In this document: piece by piece, positions 9,684 through 18,075 of the stretch
Position numbering within the stretch: the first letter of the stretch is position 1
Layout: every line of letters starts with the position of its first letter
The notes under the pieces: generated by a model
Seen by the model: the letters and a program-made list of their open reading frames with translations, nothing else
What the model was told of the DNA's origin: nothing
Databases searched by the model: none
Made by a program: the position numbers and the translations under genes
From: Microlunatus soli
GTDB lineage: Bacteria > Actinomycetota > Actinomycetes > Propionibacteriales > Propionibacteriaceae
NCBI RefSeq assembly: GCF_900105385.1
Contig: NZ_LT629772.1
Span: 620,001 to 684,000 of the forward strand
Direction: 5' to 3'
Length of the DNA stretch: 64,000 nt

Positions 9684-10402
9684 TCGGCGATCTCCTGCGG
9701 ATCGATCAGCCGTCCGGTGGTGAGCTGCATCATCTCCGCCGCCGACGTGTTCAGCACCGTCTCGCGATCGGTTCCGGTCGCGGCCGCGAGCACCTCGGCG
9801 GCACCGCCCGGTTCGGTCCACCAGGGCGTACGCACCGGGCCGGGGCTGACGGTGTTGACACGGATACCGCGGGGTCCGTACTCCTCCGACAACGCTTGGG
9901 TCAGGTTGTTGACACCTGCCTTTGCGGCGCCGTAGTCGACGTTGACCGCACTCGGAACGTGGGCATGGGTGGAGGACACGTTGACGATCGCCCCGCCGCC
10001 GCGGGACAGCAGGTGTGGCAGCGCCGCACGGACGGCACGGACCACCCCGAACAGGTTGAAGTCGATCATGGAACGCCAGTCGGCATCGGTCAGCTGCTCG
10101 AAGGAGAACCGTGGCAGGGTCGCTCCCGGCGGTGGCCCGCCGGCGTTGTTGATCACGATGTCCAGGCCGCCGAGGTGTTGCACGGCTTCCTCGATCGCTC
10201 GCGCCGGTCCGTCGACCGTCGAGAGATCGGCTGCGACATGGAACAGCCGTGTGCCGGTCAACTCGGTCAGCTCCGGTGACGGACGGCGGGAGACGGCTGC
10301 GACGACGGCGCCCTCGTCCAGCAGGGTGCGCACCACGGCGAGCCCGATGCCCTTCGATGCCCCGGTGACGACGGCCAACTTGTTCGTCAGGTGAAGATCC
10401 AT
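9596..10402 (-). CDS. Short-chain dehydrogenase/reductase (SDR)
   Basis: A 268-residue classical SDR oxidoreductase. The cofactor motif TGASKGIG is at 13-20, NNAG at 85-88, and the catalytic residues are Ser143/144, Tyr157 and Lys161 (YGAAK), with VNTVSPGPVRTP after them. Arg residues after the first beta strand (SRR) suggest NADP. The ATG at 10402 gives normal length. The substrate is unknown. It is convergent with the MFS remnant, whose decayed end overlaps this gene, and divergent from the winged-helix regulator across a region with palindrome copy 2. Confidence 0.93.
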   Translation of the reverse strand: MDLHLTNKLAVVTGASKGIGLAVVRTLLDEGAVVAAVSRRPSPELTELTGTRLFHVAADLSTVDGPARAIEEAVQHLGGLDIVINNAGGPPPGATLPRFSFEQLTDADWRSMIDFNLFGVVRAVRAALPHLLSRGGGAIVNVSSTHAHVPSAVNVDYGAAKAGVNNLTQALSEEYGPRGIRVNTVSPGPVRTPWWTEPGGAAEVLAAATGTDRETVLNTSAAEMMQLTTGRLIDPQEIADQIVLLASPRSGSTTGSDVIVDAGLVKTV

Positions 10403-10464
10403 GGCACCAGCCTTCCGCCCGGTGCGCTCCGAATCCGGCGGTTTCCGGACCCCACCCTCTCTCC

Positions 10465-10522
10465 GCACCAGTTCCGTACTTCCGCACCAGGTGTACGTGG
10501 TGCGAAGGTACGCAACTGGTGC
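10465..10522. repeat. 58-bp dispersed palindrome, family A, copy 2
   Basis: Near-copy of the element at 3842-3899, with three differences. The loop core GTGTACGT and the arm ends GCACCAGTTCC / GCAACTGGTGC are unchanged. Two of the differences fall in the left arm and weaken pairing slightly. Here it lies in a divergent gap, so its job, if any, is not tied to transcription termination. Confidence 0.9.
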
Positions 10523-10568
10523 GGCAGAGGGGTGGGACCGCGGGAGACCGGATCAGCGAAGCACTTAT

Positions 10569-10582
10569 ACAAGAGTACTTGT
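10569..10582 (+). promoter_or_regulatory. Candidate operator of winged-helix regulator
   Basis: Inverted repeat ACAAG-AGTA-CTTGT, 32 nt before the ATG of the regulator at 10614, in an A+T-richer patch. Position and symmetry fit an autoregulatory site of a dimeric HTH protein. No experimental analogue is known to me. Confidence 0.4.
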
Positions 10583-10613
10583 GGGTCTGCGGAAGGCGGT
10601 CGAGACTGTGGGT

Positions 10614-11258
10614 ATGACACGGAAGACCGCCGGCGAACGGCATCAGGACTCCGCACCGGCGACCGACAGCTGGCCGCCGGAGGCGGGTGCGGTGATCGAC
10701 GCGTTGATCGCTGTGCACCATCCGGCACGCCGGCGGCTGTACGAGATCCTCACCGTCGGCGGCCCGGCCAACGTCGGCCAGCTCGCCCGGCAGACCGGGC
10801 TCGCGGTCGGCTCGGTCAGCCATCACCTGAAGCGGCTGCACCGGGCCGGCTTCGTCACCCCCGCTCCGGAGCTGGCCCGGGACACCCGGGAGTCGGTCTG
10901 GCGCGGTGTGCGTCGCCGGTTCAGCTGGTCGGCCGACGACTTCCTGCCCGGCAGTGTCGCCCGCGATGTCGCCGACGTCGCCGAGCGCAACAACTTCGAA
11001 CATCACACCCGGACCACCCTGTCCTGGATGCGGGACCGGTCGACCTACCCCGAGCCGTGGAACGAACTCGGGCTGTCGGCGGACAATCTGGTCCGGGCGA
11101 CGCCCGAGCAGTTCGCCGAACTGCAGGCCGAGTTGGACCGGGTGCTGCACGCCTGGGATCAGCGCTGCCGTGACGACGCCCGCTCCCGCCCCGACGTGGA
11201 GCGGATGCCGGTGCGGACCATCGTCCGCGCCTTCCCCAGCGATCCCGGTGCGGCATGA
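10614..11258 (+). CDS. Winged-helix (ArsR/HTH_20-like) transcriptional regulator
   Basis: A 214-residue regulator. The HTH is at about 20-85 (VIDALIAVHHPARRRLYEIL, NVGQLARQTGLAVGSVSHHLKRLHRAGFV), followed by an alpha-helical C-terminal part rich in Arg/Glu. The ATG at 10614 (MTRKTAG) is the likely start; upstream in-frame sequence is repeat-derived. Its TGA overlaps the ATG of the MFS gene at 11255 (ATGA), making a regulator-efflux operon like the broken pair at 8374-9683, though the two regulators are not close copies. It probably represses the pump and itself via the palindrome at 10569. Confidence 0.85.
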   Translation: MTRKTAGERHQDSAPATDSWPPEAGAVIDALIAVHHPARRRLYEILTVGGPANVGQLARQTGLAVGSVSHHLKRLHRAGFVTPAPELARDTRESVWRGVRRRFSWSADDFLPGSVARDVADVAERNNFEHHTRTTLSWMRDRSTYPEPWNELGLSADNLVRATPEQFAELQAELDRVLHAWDQRCRDDARSRPDVERMPVRTIVRAFPSDPGAA

Positions 11259-12580
11259 GCGCCGAGCAGGTCGAGCCCGGAACCGAACGGGTCATGGCCG
11301 GGACCGAACCGATCGATGCCGGTAACGAACGCGTCGATGGGGGGACCGAACGGGTGGCATCGGACGGTGTCGAGCCGATCGGTCCCGAGCCGCCGCCGGT
11401 GCGGCGCGATCCGGTCGCCTGGACCTGGATCGTCGGCGCGACGATCTCGCTGTTCGGCGACTCGGTGTTCAGTGTTGCGCTGGCCTGGACCGCGGTCCGC
11501 GAGTTCGCCCCAGCGCTGGCGGGCCTGATCGTTGCGGTCGGGATGCTGCCGCAGGCAGCGCTGATGTTGTTCGGCGGGGTGATCGCCGACCGGCTGGACA
11601 CCCGACGGGTGATGATCATCGGCGAACTGGTCCGGGCGTTCGTGCTGATCGCTGCGGTCCTTGCCTGGCAGGCGGGTCTGCACAGCGCCGGTCTGATGAT
11701 CATGGTCCAGGTGCTGTTCGGGATCGCTGTCGGTCTGAGTGCTCCGGCACGATCGACGCTGGTCCGGCAGCTGGTCCGACCCGACGATCTGGTCGCTGTC
11801 AGCGGCTGGCTGCAGATCGGCGGCCGGCTGGCCACCCTCGCCGGCGCGCCGGCCGGTGCCGTGGTGGTGGCCGCCGCCGGCTTCGGCGTGGCGATGATCG
11901 TCGACGCGGTGACGTTCCTGGTGATCGCCGCGCTGTTGATCATCGTGATCCGGGTCCGGTATCGACTCCCGCGGGCCGGTGGCGGGTCGGTGCTGGCCAA
12001 CCTGAAGGACGGATTCGTCTATCTGGCAAGGCATCCGCGGCAGCGGACCCTGACCCTGGGTATCAGCTCGCTGAACGTGTTCATCACACCGGTGGTGGCC
12101 GTCGGGGTGGCGCTGCGAGTCTCCACGTCGGGATGGAGCGCGACCTGGGTCGGCCTTGCCGAAGCGAGCCTCGCCGTCGGGGCGATCATCGGAAGTGCGG
12201 TCGCCATCCGCTGGCAGGGAACGCATCTGGCTGCCCGGGGGTTCTGGGTGTTGGTGCTGCAGGGCGTCGGTCTGGCGGCCGTCGGGGTCGGACGACTCCC
12301 GGTGTTGCTCGGCGGCATGATCATCATCGGGCTGACCGCCGGTCTGGCGTCGGTGTGGATCTCCGGAGTCTTCCAGCGGGAGATCGCACCGAGTCACCTC
12401 GGACGGGTCTCCTCGCTCAACCGGCTCGGGGACCTGGTGATCACGCCACTGATGACACCACTCTTCGGCCTGGTCGCCGGTGCCGGTGGCGTCCTGACCG
12501 CCACCATCGCCTGTGGCGTGGCGATGTCCGGGCTGTGCCTGCTGGTCGGCACCCGCCGGGAGATCCGTACCCTGGCCTGA
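11255..12580 (+). CDS. MFS transporter (putative drug/metabolite efflux)
   Basis: A 441-residue protein. Residues 1-50 are a hydrophilic cytoplasmic tail containing four 7-residue repeats, then about 12 TM helices from residue 54. The MFS motif A is GGVIADRLDTRRVMI after TM2. The family resembles MdtH/enterobactin-exporter-like MFS_3 proteins. It is translationally coupled to the winged-helix regulator upstream (ATGA). It is probably an exporter; the substrate is unknown. The repeat tail is not part of the MFS fold and is absent from ordinary members. Confidence 0.9.
   Translation: MSAEQVEPGTERVMAGTEPIDAGNERVDGGTERVASDGVEPIGPEPPPVRRDPVAWTWIVGATISLFGDSVFSVALAWTAVREFAPALAGLIVAVGMLPQAALMLFGGVIADRLDTRRVMIIGELVRAFVLIAAVLAWQAGLHSAGLMIMVQVLFGIAVGLSAPARSTLVRQLVRPDDLVAVSGWLQIGGRLATLAGAPAGAVVVAAAGFGVAMIVDAVTFLVIAALLIIVIRVRYRLPRAGGGSVLANLKDGFVYLARHPRQRTLTLGISSLNVFITPVVAVGVALRVSTSGWSATWVGLAEASLAVGAIIGSAVAIRWQGTHLAARGFWVLVLQGVGLAAVGVGRLPVLLGGMIIIGLTAGLASVWISGVFQREIAPSHLGRVSSLNRLGDLVITPLMTPLFGLVAGAGGVLTATIACGVAMSGLCLLVGTRREIRTLA
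11279..11362 (+). repeat. Four 21-bp tandem repeats in MFS N-terminus
   Basis: Protein units GTERVMA, GTEPIDA, GNERVDG and GTERVAS at residues 9-36, each encoded by 21 bp with related DNA (accgaacgggt variants). In-frame and low complexity, so copy number could vary between strains without breaking the gene. Confidence 0.8.
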
Positions 12581-12631
12581 TCGATCGGGGGGCGTCCGAG
12601 CGGCGAACCTCCGGTGCGGCATCATCGTCCG

Positions 12632-13108
12632 ATGCCATCTCCACCCACCGACGACCGAACCCGCCCCGCTCCGACCGGCTATCGCACGCTGTACGGCGCA
12701 GCCGGGGTGTTCGGATTCCCGTTGAGCTTCGCCACGTTGTACGAGCCGACCCACGACGGCACGATGACCCGCACCTTCGGCAGCCTGTGGACGCTTGCAC
12801 TGGGCAGCTACGGCAATATCGCCATGGTCGGCGTGCTGCTGATGCTGGCGTTGATCAGCTGTTGCCTCGCCGGCGCCTTCCACACGCCTCGCTCTCCGGC
12901 ACTGCCGGTGACGACCACCGTCCTGAGCATTCTCGCTCTGGTGATGATCCTCGCCGAGCCCGGAGTCTCCGGTCCTCGAGCACCGATCGCTGATGGCGGC
13001 GCCATGTTGGCAGCGCTCAGCGGTGTGATCGCGACCATCGGTGTGGTCCACGCCGTCCAGGTGGGCATCGGCCGGCAGCGGCCGCCGTCGGAGAACGAGC
13101 AGCGCTGA
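12632..13108 (+). CDS. Small membrane protein of unknown function
   Basis: 158 residues with four hydrophobic segments: about 17-35, 60-82 (SYGNIAMVGVLLMLALISCCL), 92-110 and 122-145. The ends are polar. I recognise no family. The ATG at 12632 lies 6 nt after CATCAT, a weak -10, and has no SD, so it may be leaderless. It follows the MFS gene by 51 bp on the same strand and precedes the damaged VOC gene. It is likely real because of codon pattern and clean TM topology. Confidence 0.7.
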   Translation: MPSPPTDDRTRPAPTGYRTLYGAAGVFGFPLSFATLYEPTHDGTMTRTFGSLWTLALGSYGNIAMVGVLLMLALISCCLAGAFHTPRSPALPVTTTVLSILALVMILAEPGVSGPRAPIADGGAMLAALSGVIATIGVVHAVQVGIGRQRPPSENEQR

Positions 13109-13248
13109 GCGTCGTCTCCTGCGGCCCGATGTCGTTCCGCTGCGTCGTCGGGTCGCCGATTCGTCCAAGACCGGTCGGCGACCGGCGGTCTAGCGTCGCA
13201 GCCACGTGACGTCCGTTGGGCAGGCCGCGCGGCAGCAGGAGGGGCAGC

Positions 13249-13637
13249 ATGATCACCAGGACATTCCCGATCGTCGTCGCCGACGACCTGGAGGCGATGC
13301 GAGACTTCTACACCGGATTCCTCGGCTTCACCGCGGCCTTCGACAGCGACTGGTTCATCGATCTGCAGAGTCCGGGCGAAGCGAGCCGCTGCTCGAGATC
13401 GGAGTGTGGGTCGCCGGCCATCCGCTGCTGCCACCCGGACTCACCGGCCCACCCCGCGGCGTCCTGATCGACGTCGTCGTCGAGGACGTCGATCGGCTCT
13501 ACGACGACGCCCGCCGGCACGGGCTCGAGATCGCCATCGAGCTCCGGGATGAAGCGTACGGTCAACGCCGGTTCGTCACCCAGGACCCGGCCGGGACCTT
13601 CGTCGAGGTGAGCACGCCGATTCCGATGTCCGCCTGA
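13249..13637 (+). pseudogene. VOC (glyoxalase-like) protein gene with frameshift
   Basis: The first frame reads MITRTFPIVVADDLEAMRDF through FIDLQSPGEA, the usual VOC start (a beta strand plus the MRDFYTGFLGF helix). At about 13382 the family-like reading moves to another frame: PLLEIGVWVAGHPLLPPG to DPAGTFVEVSTPIP, the second beta-alpha-beta module. One missing base at a GAAGCGAGCC stretch explains it. Repaired, the gene would encode about 129 residues, normal for the family. It could be true decay or a sequencing error. It has GGAGGGGCAGC upstream as SD. The gene lies convergent to the M16 protease. Confidence 0.8.
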
Positions 13638-13662
13638 TCGAAGCGTGCCAGTCCGGCGGAAC

Positions 13663-14967
13663 TCAGCCGAGCAGCTTGTTGATCTTGCGGCCGGGTTTGC
13701 GCGGGCCGACCAGAGCGAGGACCGGTTCACTGTCCAGCAGAGCGGCCGCCGACCGACCGACCGCCGCGGTGTCGACCCGGTCGTACTCGTCGAGCAACTC
13801 CGAGACCGTCCGGCGGTCGCCGGTCAGTTCGGCTGTCCCGAGCCGACTCATCCGGCTCTGCGGCCCTTCGTAGGAGAGCACCGTCTGACCGCGGAGCTGG
13901 CCCTTGGCTCGTTCCAGTTCGGACTCCTGAACGCCATCGGCGGCGATCTGCTCCAGCTCCGCACGGACCAGGATCAGGATCTCCTCGACCTTCTCCGGCG
14001 CACACTGCCAGTCGACGCTCCACAGCCCACCGTCGGCGTAGCTGGTCTCACCGGCCTCGATGCCGTAGGCCAGACCGCGTCGCTCGCGGACCTCGACGAA
14101 CAGCCGGGACGACATCCCGCCGCCGATGATCACCGACAACAGACCGAGCGGGAAGCGTTCCGCCTCGAACAGACCCGGGCCCGGATAAGCCAGCGAGACC
14201 GTCGTCTGTTCGAACGGCCGCTTGTCGGCCAACACCCGCTCACCGCCGGCCGGGCCGCCGCGCAGCGGACGCGGCGGGCGTTTCGCCGGTGCCCCGAAGT
14301 CTCCGAGCGCGGCCAGCTGCTCGACCAGTCGATCATGATCGACATCGCCGGCCGCGGCGACCACGATCGAGCCCGGATGGTAGTTGCGCTGCCAGTGCCG
14401 CAGGATCTGACCGCGGGACAGCGCGGTGATGCTCTGTTCGGTGCCGATGACGGGCAACCGCAGGCCCGCGGTCGGCAGCAGCCGGGCCGACACCAACTCC
14501 TGCACCGATTCGACCGGATCGTCGGCGTGCATGGCGATCTCGTCCAGGATCACCGTCCGCTCGGCCTGCACCTCACGGCCGACGATCTGACTGGAGGTGA
14601 TCATGTCGGCCAGCACGTCGACTGCCAGGTCGGCGTCGTCGGACAGCACGCGGGCGTAGAAGCAGGTGTGTTCCTTGGCGGTGTAGGCGTTGATGTCACC
14701 ACCGACCGACTCGATCGCGGCGGAGATCTCCTCCGGCCGTCGACGCCTGGTGCCCTTGAACAGCACGTGTTCGAGGAAGTGCGACGCACCGTTCAGCTTG
14801 GGATTCTCGCTCACCGAGCCGACGTCGACGAAGAAGCCGACACTGAACGTGTGGCTGTGCGGCATCCGCTCGGTGAGTACGCGAAGGCCGTTCGGCAGTA
14901 CCGTGCGGCGGACCTGTCCGCCGAGGTACCGCTGAACGGCCTTCGTGGTGCGTGATTTACGCGGCAT
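13663..14967 (-). CDS. M16 family zinc metallopeptidase (PepR/processing-peptidase-like)
   Basis: A 434-residue single-chain M16B peptidase. The inverted zinc motif HFLEH is at 63-67 with the distant ligand Glu about 76 residues later (ILDEIAMH, E143), both intact, so an active beta-type subunit. The C-terminal half is the inactive-like repeat (RRGLAYGIEAG). It follows pnp by 3 nt, an arrangement kept across actinobacteria (mycobacterial gpsI-pepR). The substrate in the cell is not established for this group. Confidence 0.95.
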   Translation of the reverse strand: MPRKSRTTKAVQRYLGGQVRRTVLPNGLRVLTERMPHSHTFSVGFFVDVGSVSENPKLNGASHFLEHVLFKGTRRRRPEEISAAIESVGGDINAYTAKEHTCFYARVLSDDADLAVDVLADMITSSQIVGREVQAERTVILDEIAMHADDPVESVQELVSARLLPTAGLRLPVIGTEQSITALSRGQILRHWQRNYHPGSIVVAAAGDVDHDRLVEQLAALGDFGAPAKRPPRPLRGGPAGGERVLADKRPFEQTTVSLAYPGPGLFEAERFPLGLLSVIIGGGMSSRLFVEVRERRGLAYGIEAGETSYADGGLWSVDWQCAPEKVEEILILVRAELEQIAADGVQESELERAKGQLRGQTVLSYEGPQSRMSRLGTAELTGDRRTVSELLDEYDRVDTAAVGRSAAALLDSEPVLALVGPRKPGRKINKLLG

Positions 14968-14970
14968 AGA

Positions 14971-17214
14971 TCAGGCGTCGGCTCCAGCCGGCTCCTTGTC
15001 GCCGTCGGCGTCCTTGGCCTCGGACTTCTCGTCCTCCTCCAGCACCGGGACCAGCGACAGCTTGCCGCGGTCGTCGATGTCGGAGATCTCGACCTGGATC
15101 TTCTGACCGACGCTGACCACGTCCTCGACGGCCTCGACCCGCTTGCCACCGGCCAGGCCGCGCAGCTTGGAGATGTGCAGCAGTCCGTCCTTGCCGGGCA
15201 GCAGCGAGATGAACGCACCGAAATTGGTGGTCTTGACGACCGTACCGAGGTAGCGCTCGCCCTTCTCCGGCATCGTCGGATTGGCGATCGCGTTGATCAT
15301 CGAACGAGCGGACTCGGCGGCCGAGCCCTCCTCGGCACCGACGTAGATGGTGCCGTCGTCCTCGATGGTGATCTGGGCGCCGGTGTCGTCCTGAATCTGG
15401 TTGATCACCTTGCCCTTCGGACCGATCACCTCGCCGATCTTGTCGACCGGGATCTTCAGGGTGATGATCCGCGGTGCGTACAGGCTCATCTCGTCCGGCT
15501 TGTCGATCGCCTCGGCCATCACCTCGAGGATGGTGGTCCGGGCGTCCTTGGCCTGACGCAGCGCACCGGCCAGCACGTCAGCGGGGATGCCGTCGAGCTT
15601 GGTGTCCAGCTGCAGCGCGGTGATGAACTCCGACGTACCGGCGACCTTGAAGTCCATGTCGCCCATCGCGTCCTCGTCACCGAGGATGTCGGTCAGCGTG
15701 ACGTAGTGCGTCTCGCCGTCGACCTCCTCGCTCATCAGACCCATCGCGATGCCGGCGACCGGGGCGCGCAGCGGCACACCGGCGTTCAGCAGGGCCAGCG
15801 TCGAGGCGCAGACCGAGCCCATCGAGGTGGAACCGTTGGAACCGAGTGCCTCGGACACCTGACGGATCGCGTACGGGAACTCCTCGCGGTCCGGCAGCAC
15901 CGGCAGGATGGCCCGCTCGGCGAGGGCGCCGTGGCCGATCTCGCGCCGCTTCGGCGAACCGACCCGGCCGGTCTCACCGGTCGAGTACGGCGGGAAGTTG
16001 TAGTTGTGCATGTAGCGCTTGGTCTTGTCCGGACCGAGATTGTCGAGCTTCTGCTCCATGCCCAGCATGTTCAGCGTGGAGATGCCCAGGATCTGGGTCT
16101 CGCCGCGCTGGAACAGCGCCGAACCGTGCACCCGCGGGACGACGCTGACCTCCGCCGACAGCGTCCGGATGTCGGCCAGGCCGCGGCCGTCGATGCGGAC
16201 CTTGTCCTTCAGCACCCGCTGCCGGACGACCTTCTTGGTCAGCGCGCTGAAGGCACCGGAGATCTCCTTCTCCCGGCCCTCGAACTGGGCCGCAAGCTTT
16301 TCCTTGACCTGCGCCTTGTACTCGGCGGTGGCGTCGTTGCGTTCGTGCTTGCCCGGGATCTGGGTCAGCCGGTCCAGCTCCGCGGTCGCCTCGGCCTGCA
16401 CCGCTGCGTAGACGTCGTCCTCGTAGTCGGTGAAGATCGGGAACTGCGCGGTCTCCTTGGGGAACTGCGCGGCCAGCTCGGCCTGGGCGTCGCAGAGCGA
16501 CTTGATGAACGGCTTGGCCGCCTCCAGCCCCTCCGCGACGATCTCCTCGGTCGGCGCGGTCTTGCCGCTGCGGACCAGTTCCCAGGTCTGCTCGGTGGAC
16601 TCGGCCTCGACCATCGCGATCGCGACGTCACCGTCGGGGCGGACCCGGCCGGCGACGACCATGTCGAAGGAGGCGTCCTCCAGCTGGGAGGCGTCGGGGA
16701 AGCCGACCCACTGATCGCCGATCAGGGCGACCCGGACACCGGCGACCGGGCCGGAGAACGGCAGCCCGGCCAGCTGGGTGGACATCGAGGCCGCGTTGAT
16801 CGCGACCACGTCGTACAGCTTCTCGGGGTTCAGCGCCAGCACGGTGATGACGACCTGGACCTCGTTGCGCAGGCCCTTGACGAACAGCGGGCGCAGCGGG
16901 CGGTCGATCAGCCGACAGGTCAGGATGGCCGACTCCGACGGGCGTCCCTCACGACGGAAGAACGAACCGGGGATCTTGCCGGCGGCGTACATCTTCTCTT
17001 CGACGTCGACGGTCAGCGGGAAGAAGTCGATCGCGTCGCGCGGCTTGGCCTGCGCGCTGGTTGCCGACAGCAACATGGTGTCGCCGTCGATGTAGACCGC
17101 TGCCGAACCGGCGGCCTGCTGAGCCAGCAGACCGGATTCGAAGCGGATGGTGTGCTTTCCAAGGGCACCGTTGTCGATGACTGCCTCGGAGAACTTGATA
17201 CCTGGTCCCTCCAC
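14971..17214 (-). CDS. pnp: Polyribonucleotide nucleotidyltransferase (PNPase)
   Basis: A 747-residue trimeric 3'-5' phosphorolytic exoribonuclease and, in actinobacteria, RNA-tailing enzyme. There are two RNase PH domains ([14 protein letters not shown] in the first, [13 protein letters not shown] and [14 protein letters not shown] in the second), then a KH domain ([20 protein letters not shown]) and an S1 domain ([20 protein letters not shown]), with an acidic tail. The start is GTG at 17214, set by AAAGGA at 17223-17228; upstream in-frame residues are not conserved-looking. A perfect 10-bp hairpin lies 5 nt before the SD, suggesting leader-based control. Downstream of rpsO and followed by the M16 peptidase. 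Confidence 0.97.
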   Translation of the reverse strand: MEGPGIKFSEAVIDNGALGKHTIRFESGLLAQQAAGSAAVYIDGDTMLLSATSAQAKPRDAIDFFPLTVDVEEKMYAAGKIPGSFFRREGRPSESAILTCRLIDRPLRPLFVKGLRNEVQVVITVLALNPEKLYDVVAINAASMSTQLAGLPFSGPVAGVRVALIGDQWVGFPDASQLEDASFDMVVAGRVRPDGDVAIAMVEAESTEQTWELVRSGKTAPTEEIVAEGLEAAKPFIKSLCDAQAELAAQFPKETAQFPIFTDYEDDVYAAVQAEATAELDRLTQIPGKHERNDATAEYKAQVKEKLAAQFEGREKEISGAFSALTKKVVRQRVLKDKVRIDGRGLADIRTLSAEVSVVPRVHGSALFQRGETQILGISTLNMLGMEQKLDNLGPDKTKRYMHNYNFPPYSTGETGRVGSPKRREIGHGALAERAILPVLPDREEFPYAIRQVSEALGSNGSTSMGSVCASTLALLNAGVPLRAPVAGIAMGLMSEEVDGETHYVTLTDILGDEDAMGDMDFKVAGTSEFITALQLDTKLDGIPADVLAGALRQAKDARTTILEVMAEAIDKPDEMSLYAPRIITLKIPVDKIGEVIGPKGKVINQIQDDTGAQITIEDDGTIYVGAEEGSAAESARSMINAIANPTMPEKGERYLGTVVKTTNFGAFISLLPGKDGLLHISKLRGLAGGKRVEAVEDVVSVGQKIQVEISDIDDRGKLSLVPVLEEDEKSEAKDADGDKEPAGADA

Positions 17215-17233
17215 GGGATGTCCTTTCTCGCTG

Positions 17234-17257
17234 TCCGCCTGCGCACAGGCGGACATG
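17234..17257 (-). other. pnp: pnp leader hairpin next to the SD
   Basis: TGTCCGCCTG (17234-17243) and CAGGCGGACA (17248-17257) form a perfect 10-bp stem with a 4-nt loop. It ends 5 nt before the AAAGGA SD of pnp. Together with the hairpin CCCGCA-CC-TGCGGG (17290-17303) it resembles leader structures through which PNPase and RNase III autoregulate pnp in other bacteria; control here is inference. Confidence 0.65.
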
Positions 17258-17569
17258 TGGTGCGATTGCACCCACACTCCCGTACGTTTCCCGCACCTGC
17301 GGGAGCCGGGGCTCATGGCGCATCATGCGTAGCGCCGGCGACTGGCGTGGAGACCGGTCTTCGATCGAGGTCCGCGGGTCCGACCGGATCTTGCCTTTGG
17401 GGTCAAGCCGGTCGTCCCGAAAACCACTACCGAGGACCGAGGACGCCGAGTCGAGCACAGCGTGGGATGCAATCCCTCTAGTGGTGAGTTATTCAGTTGT
17501 CCCACCCGTGTTGTCAGACGGTGGTCGGGCTACAGCCAAACTAGCGTCCGACAACTTCGCGGTATGAGA

Positions 17570-17597
17570 AGAGCGGCCCTCCGGGGAGGACCGCTCT
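17570..17597 (-). terminator. rpsO terminator / processing hairpin
   Basis: AGAGCGGcCCTCC and GGAGGaCCGCTCT pair with one internal mismatch around a 2-nt GG centre, immediately after the rpsO stop. On the minus strand it is followed by TCTCAT, a weak pyrimidine tail. It could be an intrinsic terminator or an RNase III site between rpsO and pnp. Confidence 0.65.
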
Positions 17598-17600
17598 GCG

Positions 17601-17870
17601 TCAGCGGCGGAGGCCGAGGCGCTCGATGAGAGCTCGGTACCGCGCGATGTCGCTCTTGGCGATGTAGTTGAGCAACCGACGGCGCTGACCGACCAGCAGC
17701 ATCAGACCACGACGGCTGTGGTGATCATGCTTGTGCTGCTTCAGGTGTTCGGTCAGATGGGCGATCCGGCGGCTGAGCAGCGCGACCTGGACCTCCGGAG
17801 AGCCGGTGTCACCCTCGCCGGTCCCGTACTCATCGATGATCTTCTTCTTCTCGGCAGCGTCGATCGACAC
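17601..17870 (-). CDS. rpsO: 30S ribosomal protein S15
   Basis: An 89-residue small-subunit protein that binds 16S rRNA. The sequence shows [40 protein letters not shown] and [16 protein letters not shown], all diagnostic. The start is GTG at 17870 with GGGAG 5-6 nt upstream, giving the normal length; a 24-residue upstream in-frame extension is not conserved-like. First gene of the rpsO-pnp-M16 cluster. Confidence 0.98.
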   Translation of the reverse strand: MSIDAAEKKKIIDEYGTGEGDTGSPEVQVALLSRRIAHLTEHLKQHKHDHHSRRGLMLLVGQRRRLLNYIAKSDIARYRALIERLGLRR

Positions 17871-18075
17871 TAGCTCTCCCTTCGGTTTCCCGTTGCGCGG
17901 CGCTCCCGGAGCCTGCCCCGCCTGGGGCGAGACAGTTTTCACTCGGTGTGAAGTGGGAGCTCTTAGGCGTCCGCGGCCGTCCTGACGGCGTCATCAGGCT
18001 ACCAGTGCCGACGAGCCGATCCCTAATCGGCGCAGTCTCCCGATCGACGCTGCCGCTCCTGCGTCCGGCGGTGGG

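Larger units (their letters stand above)
17215..17600 (-). other. rpsO-pnp intergenic region (386 bp, no gene)
   Basis: It holds, in transcription order, the rpsO hairpin (17570-17597), a possible promoter area with CTGACA (17512-17517) and ATAACT (17487-17492) on the minus strand with a long 19-nt spacer, a small hairpin (17290-17303), and the 10-bp pnp leader hairpin (17234-17257). No open frame with coding character was seen. Both readthrough from rpsO and a pnp-proximal promoter are likely, as described for Streptomyces rpsO-pnp. Confidence 0.6.

Noticed and set aside
11159-13168. Long minus-strand frame of 669 codons
   Set aside because: It is antisense to the intact MFS gene, which has a clear 12-helix pattern.
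15175-17481. 768-codon open frame on the plus strand over pnp
   Set aside because: It is antisense to pnp, whose domains are clear; the translation is a Gly/Asp/Arg-rich composition typical of mirrored high-GC coding DNA.
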